Of a stretch of 64,000 nt of DNA, positions 1 through 9,159 are shown piece by piece (position 1 is the stretch's first letter; every line of letters starts with the position of its first letter). The stretch spans positions 89,492 through 153,491 of the forward strand of contig JALCZJ010000001.1 of NCBI GenBank assembly GCA_022690815.1, read 5' to 3'. The position numbers were made by a program, and so were the translations under genes. The notes under the pieces are model-generated. The model ran no database searches. It was not told the origin of the DNA and worked only from the letters and a program-made list of their open reading frames with translations. Source of the stretch: Ferrimicrobium sp. Lineage in GTDB: Bacteria; Actinomycetota; Acidimicrobiia; Acidimicrobiales; Acidimicrobiaceae.

Positions 1-36
1 ATTACCTTGTATCATAGATTGAGCCTTCAACGTATT

Positions 37-109
37 GCCCCCTTAGCTCAGTCGGCAGAGCACAGCCATGGTAAGGCTGGTGTCGTCGGTTCGATTCCGA
101 CAGGGGGCT
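37..109 (+). tRNA. tRNA-Thr (GGT)
   Basis: A 73-nt cloverleaf. The acceptor strands GCCCCCT (37-43) and AGGGGGC (102-108) pair, the anticodon stem CAGCC/GGCTG encloses loop ATGGTAA giving anticodon GGT, and the T arm is TCGGTTCGATTCCGA. The 3' CCA is not encoded. It is the first of a tRNA pair preceding rpmG, an arrangement common in Actinobacteria. Confidence 0.95.
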
Positions 110-115
110 CTCAAA

Positions 116-189
116 GGCGGCGTAGCTCAGTAGGTAAGAGCACACGGCTCATAATCGTGGGGTCGTCGGTTCGAGTCCGACCGCCGCTA
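116..189 (+). tRNA. tRNA-Met (CAT), elongator type
   Basis: The acceptor GGCGGCG (116-122) pairs with CGCCGCT (182-188), with a G-U pair at the end. The anticodon loop CTCATAA gives CAT. CCA is encoded at 190-192. It lacks the C1-A72 mismatch and the GGG/CCC anticodon-stem pairs of an initiator tRNA, so it is read as elongator Met. A CAT tRNA modified to read Ile AUA cannot be excluded by eye. Confidence 0.9.
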
Positions 190-192
190 CCA

Positions 193-709
193 TTCGGTTG
201 GATACCGGTGAGGGGGCCTGTCTCTGGTGTTGGTGTTGGCTAGCGTTGAGGAGCTGACCATCCAGAGGTAATTGTTACTGTCGGTGACCGCTTAGACGCT
301 CCTCTTAGGACGATTGCCGTCACTAATGTTGCACTGGGTCGGTCTGCTCATCGACCTGAGCTGGTGCGGGCAAGCAGGGCTTGGCGGTAGGCTGTCGTGC
401 GTTGGCTCATCGCGATCGTGGTGCGTGAGGATACTCGTTAGGGACTGCACGATGAAAACAACTGCGCTGTGGATCCTGACATCGGACTATTGATGGTAAT
501 CGCGTCACGGTGAGACGGTACCATCGTGTTTCGGTGGAGCTTGGTCTATCATCTGCGTTCGATGGCAGTGTGGCCAGTCGAGATGGACGTAGGCGTGTGA
601 GTGAGTAGTCTGTTGGGTAAGGTGACGCCCATGGCAACGGGCTGCGGTCCGAGTCGACGATCAGACCGGTCTAGTGTCAATGGCACGCTAGCTAGCACAA
701 GAGAGGTAG
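193..709. other. Intergenic region between tRNA-Met and rpmG
   Basis: About 517 bases with no recognisable gene. The short open frames here give compositions unlike any family I know. The rpmG promoter probably lies in the distal part, but no convincing -35/-10 pair could be fixed by eye. Confidence 0.5.
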
Positions 710-712
710 ATG

Positions 713-877
713 ATGGCAAAGAATGAAAAGCGGGTGAAGGTAACCTTGGCGTGCGAGGAGTGCAAGCGAAGGAACTACATCACCACCAAGAACAAGCAGA
801 ACGATCGTGAGCGAATTGAGATGCGGAAGTTTTGCCAGTGGGACCGACGTCACACGTTACACAAGGAGACCCGCTGA
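713..877 (+). CDS. rpmG: 50S ribosomal protein L33
   Basis: Small 54-residue L33 of the large ribosomal subunit. It begins [18 protein letters not shown] and ends in the typical HTLHKETR tail. The start at 713 follows GAGAGG (701-706) by six bases; a second ATG at 710 abuts it. L33 has zinc (CxxC...CxxC) and non-zinc forms. Here the first pair is CEEC (residues 14-17) but the second has become CQWD, leaving three cysteines, so zinc binding is uncertain. The gene lies between tRNA-Met and a sigma-factor gene, and precedes tRNA-Trp and secE as in other Actinobacteria. Confidence 0.93.
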   Translation: MAKNEKRVKVTLACEECKRRNYITTKNKQNDRERIEMRKFCQWDRRHTLHKETR

Positions 878-891
878 CTGCGCCCAAGGCG

Positions 892-1461
892 ATGCAAGCG
901 GTTGGTGACCTCAAGCCCAGTTTCGAGGAGATTCTAAAGCGTACCCAGCGTGCCAGCGCGGGTGTCGCGCTCAGGATTCTTGGGGACGCTGAGAGTGTGG
1001 CGGATGTGCTTCAGGACGCCTATTTGAATGTCTATCGATCGCTCGATCGCTTCCGGGGGGAGTCTAGGTATGAGACTTGGGTGTATCGAATCGTTGTGAA
1101 TTCTGCTCTTGGGCACTTGCGCGTGCGCAATCGGATTATTCATCGTGAGTGTTCCCTTGAGGTCTGTTCGCCTGTAGAGGCCGAGGTTCGCCATGAAGAT
1201 CCGAATGAGACGACGGCGGAGACGGTTGATTTGATTGCACTCCTGGATAAGGTTCCTCACGCCACTCGCGAGCTCCTCGTGATGCGCTATGGCATGGGCT
1301 ATAGCGTGAGAATGATCGCGGATGTGACTGACCAGAGTGAGGCGAACGTGAAGGTTCGCCTCTATCGCGCTCGCAAGCAACTTGCACTTATGTTTGCCCA
1401 AGAGGCTGCGCTTGCTGGCGCAGAAGGTGTCAATGATGGGGAACCCCTGATAAGCTGGTAG
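892..1461 (+). CDS. ECF-type RNA polymerase sigma factor
   Basis: A 189-residue two-domain sigma-70 family protein. Region 2 spans roughly residues 11-85, with the DVLQDAYLNVY helix (promoter -10 and core binding) and the ETWVYRIVVNSAL segment. A linker follows, then region 4 at about 125-175, including LLVMRYGMGYS and a helix-turn-helix ending KVRLYRARKQL. There is no region 1 or 3, as in extracytoplasmic-function sigmas. The start is uncertain: ATG 892 has a poor ribosome site, GTG 838 has GGAAG eight bases upstream but would overlap rpmG by 40 bases, and a CTG at 874 sits behind AAGGAG. No anti-sigma gene is adjacent; tRNA-Trp follows directly. Confidence 0.85.
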   Translation: MQAVGDLKPSFEEILKRTQRASAGVALRILGDAESVADVLQDAYLNVYRSLDRFRGESRYETWVYRIVVNSALGHLRVRNRIIHRECSLEVCSPVEAEVRHEDPNETTAETVDLIALLDKVPHATRELLVMRYGMGYSVRMIADVTDQSEANVKVRLYRARKQLALMFAQEAALAGAEGVNDGEPLISW

Positions 1462-1468
1462 GCCACAA

Positions 1469-1541
1469 AGGGTAGTAGCTCAATTGGTAGAGCACCGGTC
1501 TCCAAAACCGGGGGTTGGGGGTTCGAGTCCCTCCTGCCCTG
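1469..1541 (+). tRNA. tRNA-Trp (CCA)
   Basis: The acceptor AGGGTAG (1469-1475) pairs with CTGCCCT (1534-1540). The anticodon stem CCGGT/ACCGG encloses CTCCAAA, giving anticodon CCA. The 3' CCA is not encoded. Its place just upstream of secE is the usual actinobacterial order. Confidence 0.95.
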
Positions 1542-1581
1542 CTGATAGGCTGGCTACATTCGTGAAGTATGAGGTTTTGAC

Positions 1582-1863
1582 GTGAATCGCGAGACGAAGC
1601 GGTTGATGGCGCGCCAACAGATGGCGCCGGAGAAGAAGCAAGAGGCTGTACGGCGGTCGAAGGCGAAGCGGACCAAGGAAAAAGGTCGTATTCGCCGGTA
1701 CCTCGCTTCAGTGATTAATGAACTGAAGCTTGTCGACTGGCCGACGCGCGCGCAGGTGCGTAGCTACGCGACGGTGGTCTTTGTAACGCTGGTTTTCGTC
1801 GTGGGTTTGATTTTTTTGTTTAACCTCTTGTTCTCAACCGGTGTAACGAAGCTGTACGGTTGA
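1582..1863 (+). CDS. secE: Preprotein translocase subunit SecE
   Basis: A 93-residue single-span SecE that clamps SecY in the Sec channel. A strongly basic N-terminal part (residues 1-40) is followed by the conserved cytoplasmic amphipathic helix ending [13 protein letters not shown] and one transmembrane segment at about residues 63-84. The start is GTG. Its stop codon overlaps the upstream ATG of the nusG frame, and the secE-nusG pair is conserved in bacteria. Confidence 0.95.
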   Translation: MNRETKRLMARQQMAPEKKQEAVRRSKAKRTKEKGRIRRYLASVINELKLVDWPTRAQVRSYATVVFVTLVFVVGLIFLFNLLFSTGVTKLYG

Positions 1864-1889
1864 TGCGAGAGATTGTGGGAGTGGTAGCC

Positions 1890-2744
1890 GTGTCGGATGA
1901 GCAAGTTGCAGATCAAGGCGTAGCAGATGAGGGAGTCAGGGACCTCGCCTCGCAGGACGTTACTTCACATGAGGGATTATCTCAAGCAGACGATGCGCTC
2001 GGCGATGAGGAGCGAGAAGAGCCTGTAGAGAGCGGTTCTCAACTAGCTAACACTTGGTCGTTATCAACCGATGCTGCCCAAGAGTACCCCAGCGATGCGT
2101 CTGACGCCGAAACCTCTGCGACCGACGCGACAGTTGCGGTAGACGAATCTACCGACATTGCGGACGATCTCGAAGTCGATGCTGTCCAGTCACCTTACGA
2201 CCGTGCAGGCGATTGGTACGTTGTTCATTGTTATTCGGGCTATGAGAACAAAGTGAAGACGAATCTCTTCGCGAGAGTCAAGTCGCTCAACCTCGACGAG
2301 CGGATCTATGAGGTTGAAATTCCGATGGAAGATGTTGCCGAGATCAAGAACGGCAAGCGAGTCTCTGTTCGTCGTAAGGTGTTCCCAGGCTACGTGATGG
2401 TGCGAGCGGAGATGGATGACGAGGTCTGGACGGCGATCCGTAATACTCCAGGGATTACGTCGTTCGTAGGATCTGGCTCGAAGCCGACACCACTTTCCAA
2501 GCGTGAGGTGGAGTCGATGTTGTCCTTCAAGACGCCGGAGGAGATGCGTACCCAGACGGTGCGTAAGCCATCGCACGGTTTCGAGGTTGGCGACACGGTA
2601 CAGGTGAAGGAAGGTCCGTTGGCGGACTTCTCGGGGCAGATTTCTGAAATTAATGCCGATCAAATGAAGCTGAAGGTGCTCTTCAACATCTTTGGACGCG
2701 AGACGCCGGTGGAGTTGGACTTCTCGCAGGTCACCAAAATCTGA
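1890..2744 (+). CDS. nusG: Transcription termination/antitermination protein NusG
   Basis: A 284-residue NusG that links RNA polymerase to Rho or to the ribosome. About 105 acidic, low-complexity residues come first. The NGN domain then begins at [15 protein letters not shown] (residue 108), with [11 protein letters not shown] and the GITSFVG stretch, followed by a C-terminal KOW domain near residue 232 ([17 protein letters not shown]). The GTG at 1890 is preferred because GGGAG lies eight bases upstream; ATG 1863 overlapping the secE stop is the alternative. The acidic extension is typical of actinobacterial NusG. Confidence 0.95.
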   Translation: MSDEQVADQGVADEGVRDLASQDVTSHEGLSQADDALGDEEREEPVESGSQLANTWSLSTDAAQEYPSDASDAETSATDATVAVDESTDIADDLEVDAVQSPYDRAGDWYVVHCYSGYENKVKTNLFARVKSLNLDERIYEVEIPMEDVAEIKNGKRVSVRRKVFPGYVMVRAEMDDEVWTAIRNTPGITSFVGSGSKPTPLSKREVESMLSFKTPEEMRTQTVRKPSHGFEVGDTVQVKEGPLADFSGQISEINADQMKLKVLFNIFGRETPVELDFSQVTKI

Positions 2745-2804
2745 TTCCCAATCGGATCCTTAAGCTGCCAGGTGCCAAGGGTGCTTGCGAGCTTGCATAT
2801 CGTA

Positions 2805-2810
2805 TATACT
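2805..2810 (+). promoter_or_regulatory. Possible -10 element before rplK
   Basis: TATACT lies 32 bases before the rplK start in the short nusG-rplK gap. The best -35-like match (TTGCGA, 2785-2790) is only 14 bases away, so this is a weak candidate. Confidence 0.3.
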
Positions 2811-2841
2811 TGTTTGGTTCAATGTAAGGAGTTCATTCATC

Positions 2842-3270
2842 GTGGCCAAGAAACGTGTCGCAGCCATTGTTAAGATCAACCTTCCGGCGGGGGCGGCAAC
2901 GCCTGCTCCTCCGGTTGGTACGGCGCTTGGGCCCCATGGTATACAGACCATGGAGTTCGTCAAGCAGTACAACGCTGCGACTGAGGCTCAGCGGGGGCAG
3001 GTTGTGCCGGTAGAGGTGACGATTTTTGAAGATCGTTCCTTCAGCTTTATTCTTAAGACGCCACCGACTGCTGAACTGCTGAAGCAGGCGGCAGGGCTTG
3101 ACAAGGGCTCGGCTACCAATCGACGCGCCTTGGTCGGTACCGTCACCCGGGATCAGGTGGCTGAGATAGCGAAGACCAAAATGCCGGATTTGAACGCATT
3201 TAATCTTGAGTCGGCGATGAAGCAAGTGATTGGGACGGCAACGTCGATGGGTATCACGGTCGTTGAGTAG
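2842..3270 (+). CDS. rplK: 50S ribosomal protein L11
   Basis: A 142-residue L11, the GTPase-centre protein needed for stringent-response signalling. It opens [17 protein letters not shown] and has the proline-rich N-domain ([16 protein letters not shown]) and the C-terminal rRNA-binding domain ending MGITVVE. The GTG start at 2842 follows TAAGGA and matches the family N-terminus; the longer frame upstream is not L11-like. It pairs with rplA. Confidence 0.96.
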   Translation: MAKKRVAAIVKINLPAGAATPAPPVGTALGPHGIQTMEFVKQYNAATEAQRGQVVPVEVTIFEDRSFSFILKTPPTAELLKQAAGLDKGSATNRRALVGTVTRDQVAEIAKTKMPDLNAFNLESAMKQVIGTATSMGITVVE

Positions 3271-3328
3271 TAACTTCGTTGGTTGATGCGATTTGGGTTT
3301 GACTGAATCGAAGAGTTTGGAGTTTGTC

Positions 3329-4042
3329 ATGGCTGGGAAAGTGTATGTTGAGCAGGCAGCGCAGGTTGACGCTGGGAAGCTGTATCTCCCTCGTGAGGCA
3401 GTAGCCCTGGTTCAGGCGATGAGTAAGGCGAAGTTTGACGAGACGGTGGAACTGGCCGTGCGTCTCGGTGTTGATCCTCGGAAGGCGGATCAGATGGTGC
3501 GTGGGACCGTATCACTTCCGCATGGTACTGGCCGCACCGTTCGAATTGCGGTGTTTGCTGCAGGTGAAGCTGCGGCGGAGGCACGAGACGCTGGTGCAGA
3601 CGTCGTTGGTGCAGATGATCTTGTTGAGCGTGTTGCTGGTGGATTCCTCGAATTCGATGTTGCGATTGCTACTCCAGACTTGATGGGCCAGGTAGGTCGT
3701 CTCGGACGTGTGCTTGGGCCGCGTGGGTTGATGCCGAACCCAAGGACTGGCACGGTCACGATGGAGGTTGGCAAGGCTGTTGCTGAGTTCAAGGCGGGAC
3801 GAGTTGAGTTTCGCACCGACAAAGTCGGCAACGTTCATGTTCCTGTAGGAAAGGTTTCATTTTCGGCAGCTGCGCTGTTAGAGAACTTCCGAGCCGTCAT
3901 CGATGAACTCGCTCGCGCCAAGCCGGCATCAGCCAAAGGGCGCTACTTTCGGTCGGTTCACTTGAGTGCAACGATGACACCGTCGGTGGCCATTGATCCG
4001 AACCGGGTTCGTCTCCTCGACGAGGACGTGACCGCGGCGTAG
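3329..4042 (+). CDS. rplA: 50S ribosomal protein L1
   Basis: A 237-residue L1, the stalk protein that binds 23S rRNA near the E site. It shows the family motifs [17 protein letters not shown] and [16 protein letters not shown], and the C-terminal [17 protein letters not shown] 3329 is preceded by TTGGAG at six bases. In other bacteria L1 represses its own rplK-rplA mRNA; no site was identified here. Confidence 0.96.
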   Translation: MAGKVYVEQAAQVDAGKLYLPREAVALVQAMSKAKFDETVELAVRLGVDPRKADQMVRGTVSLPHGTGRTVRIAVFAAGEAAAEARDAGADVVGADDLVERVAGGFLEFDVAIATPDLMGQVGRLGRVLGPRGLMPNPRTGTVTMEVGKAVAEFKAGRVEFRTDKVGNVHVPVGKVSFSAAALLENFRAVIDELARAKPASAKGRYFRSVHLSATMTPSVAIDPNRVRLLDEDVTAA

Positions 4043-4238
4043 TTGCGGTAACGGCCGGTTACCTAGTACCGGTTAGCTAGTATGTAGTTCGCCTCGATTC
4101 GCTCAAGAGGTCCGGTGCTTATGCTTAATTCCCTTCGGGTGCCCGATGAAGCGATCTCTCCGAGTCAGGCATGACCAGCGAAGCCCGATCAGCGGTCGGG
4201 AATCACATGAAGTCGGGTATGACAACAAGGGAGAGAGA
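4043..4238 (+). promoter_or_regulatory. Candidate L10 leader upstream of rplJ
   Basis: A 196-base untranslated stretch before rplJ with several GC-rich inverted segments, for example CCCGATCAGCGGTCGGG around 4183-4200. Actinobacteria often carry an L10(L12)-binding autoregulatory leader here. The position and structure potential fit, but the kink-turn motif was not modelled. Confidence 0.4.
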
Positions 4239-4769
4239 ATGATCGACAATCCACGGCCTGGTAAGGTTTCTGTGGTCGACGAGATCCGCGGGAAGCTGAC
4301 AGATACCGATGTGGTTTTTGTGACCGAATACCGTGGCCTCAAAGTGACGGACCTTCAAGCATTGCGTGCACAGTTGCGCGCGGTCAATGCCGAATACAAG
4401 GTTTTCAAAAACACTCTGACTAGGATTGCTGCCCAGAAGGCGGACCGAGAGGTGTTGGTTGAGCTCTTGACGGGACCGAGCGGCTTGGTCTTTAGCGGTC
4501 CAGATGCTGCGGCGACTGCAAAGAGTCTTCGGGACTTCTCCAGGACCAATGAGCAGCTCGTTGTCAAGGGAGCACTCTTAGGTGGGCAGTTGCTTGATCA
4601 ACGTGCGGTGTTCGCGCTTGCGAGCCTCCCTAGTCGAGAGGTTCTCCTTGCTCAGCTTGCAGGGCTCATCGCAGCGCCGATGACCAACTTTGCCTCGGCC
4701 CTGAACGCTCTTCCTCGAAACGTCGCCTATGGACTCAAGGCGTTGCTTGATCAGCGTGAGGCGGCGTAG
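4239..4769 (+). CDS. rplJ: 50S ribosomal protein L10
   Basis: A 176-residue L10, the base of the L7/L12 stalk. It starts MIDNPRPGKVSVVDEIRG and contains the family YRGLKVTDLQALRAQLR and EYKVFKNTL motifs. The C-terminal helix that docks L7/L12 dimers is at about residues 140-176. ATG 4239 directly follows GGGAGAGA; an upstream in-frame extension (from 4146) is not L10-like and lies in the leader. Confidence 0.96.
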   Translation: MIDNPRPGKVSVVDEIRGKLTDTDVVFVTEYRGLKVTDLQALRAQLRAVNAEYKVFKNTLTRIAAQKADREVLVELLTGPSGLVFSGPDAAATAKSLRDFSRTNEQLVVKGALLGGQLLDQRAVFALASLPSREVLLAQLAGLIAAPMTNFASALNALPRNVAYGLKALLDQREAA

Positions 4770-4806
4770 CCAGCGTTCAGCGCTTGGCTGTCGGAGCTGA
4801 GGTGGT

Positions 4807-4895
4807 AGCGCAGAGCTGGGTTAGCGTCACAGAGCTGGGTTAGCGTCACAGAGCTGGGTTAGCGTCACAGAGCTGGGTTAGCATCACAGAGCTGG
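4807..4895 (+). repeat. 19-bp tandem repeat between rplJ and rplL
   Basis: Nearly five head-to-tail copies of AGCGTCACAGAGCTGGGTT: a shortened first copy (4807-4822), three exact copies (4823-4841, 4842-4860, 4861-4879) and a diverged partial copy (4880-4895). It lies in the rplJ-rplL gap, which is unusually long (256 bases). Confidence 0.95.
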
Positions 4896-5025
4896 CGCGA
4901 TGCCCGTAGCTTCTTCGGCGAAGATCTATAGACAGTTCCTAGTTATTGAGTAGTTAATCGTTCTTAGTAAGTAGCACAACGTTGTAGTTGGCATGATCGT
5001 CCTGGTTGGACACGAAAGGAAACTA

Positions 5026-5418
5026 ATGGCAGACGTTCAGGCAATGCTTGATCAGATCTCGGAGATGACCGTTATCGAACTCTCAGAGCTCTTGAAGGCT
5101 TTTGAGGAGCGGTTCGGTGTTACTGCTGCGGCTCCGATGGCGGTTGCGCCAGCAGGAGCGGTGGCCGGCGGGGGTGCCGGTGAGGCTGCAGCTGCGGCCG
5201 AAGAGCAGGATGAGTTTGATGTCATTCTCTCCTCCGCAGGTGAGAAGAAGATTCAGGTGATCAAAGAGGTTCGAGCGCTCACCAACCTGGGACTTAAGGA
5301 GGCCAAGGATCTGGTCGATGCCGCTCCAAAGCCAGTCCTAGAGAAGGTGTCCAAGGAGGATGCCGAGAAGGCGAAGGCGCAGCTCGAAGGCGCTGGCGCG
5401 ACTGTTGAGCTGAAGTAA
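5026..5418 (+). CDS. rplL: 50S ribosomal protein L7/L12
   Basis: A 130-residue stalk protein that recruits translational GTPases. The N-terminal dimerisation domain ([22 protein letters not shown]) is followed by an Ala/Gly-rich hinge (about residues 40-58) and the C-terminal domain with [23 protein letters not shown] 5026 is preceded by GAAAGGA. Longer upstream frames are not conserved in the family. Confidence 0.96.
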   Translation: MADVQAMLDQISEMTVIELSELLKAFEERFGVTAAAPMAVAPAGAVAGGGAGEAAAAAEEQDEFDVILSSAGEKKIQVIKEVRALTNLGLKEAKDLVDAAPKPVLEKVSKEDAEKAKAQLEGAGATVELK

Positions 5419-5439
5419 CGTTCGGTCTCGCGAGCTCTT

Positions 5440-5473
5440 GTCGTTTGCGCCTGGGATTTCAGGCGCAAACGAC
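5440..5473 (+). terminator. Strong hairpin between rplL and rpoB (attenuator or processing site)
   Basis: A perfect 14-bp inverted repeat, GTCGTTTGCGCCTG (5440-5453) and its complement (5460-5473), with a six-base loop. No T-tract follows, so it may be an RNase III site or partial attenuator rather than a full terminator. Confidence 0.6.
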
Positions 5474-5536
5474 GTTGCGACACCAAAAGGCATCTATGCT
5501 GTATGTCGTAGTGTCTTGCCCACAACTGAGCTCTTG

Positions 5537-5579
5537 AAAAACTCATCTGAGCGACCTTGTCGCTTGCGTGAGTTTTTTT
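5537..5579 (+). terminator. Terminator-like hairpin upstream of rpoB
   Basis: AAAAACTCA (5537-5545) pairs with TGAGTTTTT (5569-5577), enclosing a second stem AGCGAC/GTCGCT. The 3' arm runs into seven Ts. It stands 30 bases before the rpoB start and probably attenuates read-through from rplJL into rpoBC. Confidence 0.65.
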
Positions 5580-5610
5580 GTGTTTTAGGACCTCATCGAA
5601 GGAGTAGTAC

Positions 5611-8600
5611 TTGACCTTGCTTAACCGCTCGCCCCAGCGTTTTTCGTTCGCGAAACTTCCCCAAGTTCTGCCGTTACCCGATCTTATCGCCATTCAAACA
5701 GATTCCTTCCGTTGGTTTCTCGAGGAGGGTCTGGCTGAGGCTTTTCATGACATCTCGCCGATTGAGGACTACGGAGGTCAGCTCTCGCTGGAGCTAGAGT
5801 ACGATCCCAACGACCCAGATCTCGCCCCTTTTCCGAAGTACTCGGTGGAGGAGTGCAAAGAAAAGGATATGAACTATGCCGCGCCGATTTTTGTGCGGGC
5901 AAAGTTCTCCAACAAGAGTACCTACGAGATTAAAGAACAGATTGTCTTCATGGGTGACTTCCCGTTGATGACCGATCGAGGTACCTTTGTGATCAACGGC
6001 ACGGAGCGTGTGATCGTGTCGCAGCTGGTGCGCTCACCGGGCGTGCTCTTTCAACCTGGGCGAGATCAAAAGACCATTGTGACGGCCACCATCAACCCCT
6101 ATCGTGGTGAGTGGCTGGAGTTCGACGTGGAGGCTCGGCCTGGTCGCGATATTCAGGCCGGGGCGAGGGTGGCACGCAAGCGACGTTTGAGTCTTTTTAC
6201 CTTGCTGCGTGCGGTAGGGTTCTCGGATCCTGGTGATCTCCAGAAGCTGGTGCAGCACTTTGACTTCTTGATCCCGCAATGGGAAAAGGAGGATCAGTCA
6301 CAGACTGAAGACGAAGCTTTGCTTGAGGTGTTCAAGCGCGTTCGCCCTGGTGAGCCGCCGAATGCCGATGCTGCTCGCATGTACCTTGAAGGAGCATTTT
6401 TCCAGGCGAGGCGCTACGACCTAACTCGCGTCGGTCGCTACAAGATCGATAAGCGTCTCAAGCCTGAGATCGCACGGCTAGAAGAGATACTTGGACATCC
6501 GCTCGACACTGATTACGAGACACCAGGTGTGCTCTCACGGGCCGAAGTGGTGGCGACGGCGTCGTACATGCTGCATTTGGCCAGTGGCGAGCTTGGTTAC
6601 CGTTACGACGACCAGGACCACTTTTCCAACCGGCGGGTGCGCAGCGTTGGTGAGCTGATTCAGAATCAACTCAAGATTGGTCTGTCCCGGCTCGAGCGCC
6701 TTGTTCGGGAGCGGATGACGACCCAAGACGTTGAGGCGATCACGCCTCAGAGTCTCATCAATATCCGCCCGGTGGTGGCCGCGGTGAAGGAGTTCTTCTC
6801 AACCAGCCAGTTGTCGCAGTTTATGGATCAGAACAATCCGCTCTCTGGCCTTGCCCACAAGCGTCGCCTCTCGGCGCTCGGGCCTGGTGGCCTTTCGCGT
6901 GAGCGGGCGGGCTTTGAGGTGCGAGATGTCCACTCGTCCCATTATGGCCGTATGTGCCCGATTGAGACGCCAGAGGGCCCAAACATTGGACTTATCGGAG
7001 CGCTTGCGAGCTACGCGAGACTCAACAAGTTCGGCTTCATTGAGACCCCGTATCGTAAGGTGGTCGATGGTAAGGTGACCGACGACATTGTCTACCTCAC
7101 GGCGGATGAGGAGGAAGAGTTCGTCATTGCCCAAGCCAATGCGCGGCTTGATGCTGAAGGACGCTTCGTTGAATCGAAGATCCTGGTACGACGCGGTCCA
7201 CAAGGTGCGGTGGTCAAGGTAGGGGTGAATGAAGTCTCTTATGGCTCGACTTCCGAGGTGGAGTTGGCAACCCCTGATGAGGTTGATCTGATGGATGTCT
7301 CGACCTCCCAGGTGGTTTCGGTATCGACCTCGTTGATTCCGTTCGTTGAGCACGATGATGCCAACCGTGCGTTGATGGGTGCCAACATGCAGAAGCAGGC
7401 AGTTCCGTTGATGATTCCGGAGGCTCCGTTTGTCGGGACCGGCGTGGAGGCACGTGCGGGTCTCGATGCCGGGGATGTTTTGGTGGCGAAGGGGTCGGGG
7501 TTAGTCACTGAAGTGACCGGCGACTCGATCGTTGTCGCCTACGACCGAGGGCAGACCGACGCTACTGGCATGGAGTTAGGCACCAAGCGATATCGGTTGG
7601 TAAAGTTTGAGCGCTCGAATCAGAATACCTGTTGGAACCAGCGTCCCTTGGTTGATCAGGGTGATCGGGTTGAGGTCGGCGATCTGTTGGCCGATGGCCC
7701 CTCCACGCAAAACGGCGAGTTGGGCCTTGGCAAGAACCTTCTTGTTGGATTTATGCCGTGGGAAGGGTACAACTTCGAGGATGCTATCATCATCTCCGAG
7801 CGTCTGGTGCGCGACGATGTCTTGAGTTCGATTCACATCGAGGAGTTCGAGACTGATGCGCGTGACACCAAGCTTGGTGCTGAAGAGATCACCCGGGACA
7901 TCCCGAACCTATCGGAAGAGGCACTTGCTGATCTAGACGAACGGGGCATTATCAGGATCGGTGCCGAGGTGGGACCGGGTGACATCCTGGTTGGGAAGGT
8001 AACGCCAAAGGGCGAAACAGAGCTGACGCCTGAGGAGCGACTCCTGCGTGCGATCTTTGGTGAGAAGTCGCGTGAGGTGCGAGACACCTCGCTCCGAGTT
8101 CCCCATGGTGAATATGGGAAGGTGATTGACATCAAAGTGTTTAGCCGAGATGATTCCACCGAACTGCCCCCAGGTGTCAACCAGCTGGTCCGTGTCTATG
8201 TTGCGCAGCACCGCAAAATCTCCGAAGGGGACAAGCTTGCTGGCCGCCACGGCAACAAGGGTGTCATCTCGCGAATTCTTCCCTTGGAGGATATGCCGCG
8301 TATGGCAGACGGTACGCCGTTGGATATCATCCTCAACCCACTCGGTGTCCCGTCTCGAATGAATGTTGGTCAGGTTCTTGAAGGACATCTTGGTTATGCT
8401 GCCAAATGGGGTTGGACGCCCATCGATGCAAGTCATGGCCAGGTGCAGGGCCATAAGACACAGCCGCGTGCCATACCCACTACCTGGGTAGCGAGCCCGT
8501 CGTTTGACGGTGCCCATTGGGACGAGACCGAGGAGGCTGGTGGACTCCCCACCATCAAGGAGCTCCTCGTCAACCTCAATCCACAGTCATTCGATGGCAA

Positions 8601-9159
8601 TCGTTTGGTTGGCGAGGACGGCAAGGCCCAACTCTACAACGGTCGCACCGGTGAACCTTATGACAATCCGGTCATGGTGGGTTATGTGTACATGATCAAG
8701 CTGGCCCACATGGTGGACGACAAGATCCACGCGCGTTCAACGGGCCCATACTCGATGATCACCCAGCAGCCCCTCGGTGGGAAGGCCCAGTTTGGTGGCC
8801 AGCGCTTCGGTGAGATGGAGGTATGGGCACTTGAGGCCTATGGAGCTGCCTATGCGCTCCAGGAGCTTTTGACCATCAAGTCAGATGACGTCGCTGGTCG
8901 CGTCAAGGTGTACGAGTCGATCGTCAAGGGAGAGAACATCCCGGAGCCTGGGATCCCTGAGAGCTTTAAGGTGCTGATTAAGGAGATGCAGTCGCTGTGC
9001 TTGAACGTGGATGTGCTCTCACCGACGGGTGAGCGGGTGCAACTACGTGAGCTTGACGAAGATGCATACTCGGCATCTGAAGACCTAGGCATCAATCTCA
9101 GTCGCCCCGAGCGCAATGTTGATTACGAAGATGATGGACGTCAGGAAAGAGGTATTTAG
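5611..9159 (+). CDS. rpoB: DNA-directed RNA polymerase subunit beta
   Basis: An 1182-residue beta subunit, normal length for Actinobacteria. The start is TTG at 5611 behind GAAGGAG. The fork-loop/rifampicin region lies at about residues 395-425 ([15 protein letters not shown]...[12 protein letters not shown]) and carries the usual sensitive-type residues. Later motifs include [15 protein letters not shown] and [14 protein letters not shown], and a C-terminal clamp contact region with [20 protein letters not shown]. The stop codon abuts the rpoC ATG. Confidence 0.98.
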   Translation: MTLLNRSPQRFSFAKLPQVLPLPDLIAIQTDSFRWFLEEGLAEAFHDISPIEDYGGQLSLELEYDPNDPDLAPFPKYSVEECKEKDMNYAAPIFVRAKFSNKSTYEIKEQIVFMGDFPLMTDRGTFVINGTERVIVSQLVRSPGVLFQPGRDQKTIVTATINPYRGEWLEFDVEARPGRDIQAGARVARKRRLSLFTLLRAVGFSDPGDLQKLVQHFDFLIPQWEKEDQSQTEDEALLEVFKRVRPGEPPNADAARMYLEGAFFQARRYDLTRVGRYKIDKRLKPEIARLEEILGHPLDTDYETPGVLSRAEVVATASYMLHLASGELGYRYDDQDHFSNRRVRSVGELIQNQLKIGLSRLERLVRERMTTQDVEAITPQSLINIRPVVAAVKEFFSTSQLSQFMDQNNPLSGLAHKRRLSALGPGGLSRERAGFEVRDVHSSHYGRMCPIETPEGPNIGLIGALASYARLNKFGFIETPYRKVVDGKVTDDIVYLTADEEEEFVIAQANARLDAEGRFVESKILVRRGPQGAVVKVGVNEVSYGSTSEVELATPDEVDLMDVSTSQVVSVSTSLIPFVEHDDANRALMGANMQKQAVPLMIPEAPFVGTGVEARAGLDAGDVLVAKGSGLVTEVTGDSIVVAYDRGQTDATGMELGTKRYRLVKFERSNQNTCWNQRPLVDQGDRVEVGDLLADGPSTQNGELGLGKNLLVGFMPWEGYNFEDAIIISERLVRDDVLSSIHIEEFETDARDTKLGAEEITRDIPNLSEEALADLDERGIIRIGAEVGPGDILVGKVTPKGETELTPEERLLRAIFGEKSREVRDTSLRVPHGEYGKVIDIKVFSRDDSTELPPGVNQLVRVYVAQHRKISEGDKLAGRHGNKGVISRILPLEDMPRMADGTPLDIILNPLGVPSRMNVGQVLEGHLGYAAKWGWTPIDASHGQVQGHKTQPRAIPTTWVASPSFDGAHWDETEEAGGLPTIKELLVNLNPQSFDGNRLVGEDGKAQLYNGRTGEPYDNPVMVGYVYMIKLAHMVDDKIHARSTGPYSMITQQPLGGKAQFGGQRFGEMEVWALEAYGAAYALQELLTIKSDDVAGRVKVYESIVKGENIPEPGIPESFKVLIKEMQSLCLNVDVLSPTGERVQLRELDEDAYSASEDLGINLSRPERNVDYEDDGRQERGI

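Noticed and set aside
407..637. 76-codon minus-strand frame in the tRNA-Met/rpmG gap
   Set aside because: No ribosome site, no known motif and a composition typical of a chance frame.
4146..4238. N-terminal extension of L10
   Set aside because: Residues encoded here are not L10-like; ATG 4239 with GGGAGAGA gives the family start and leaves room for a leader RNA.
4807..4895. CRISPR-like array
   Set aside because: The units are contiguous with no spacers and too short, so it is a plain tandem repeat.
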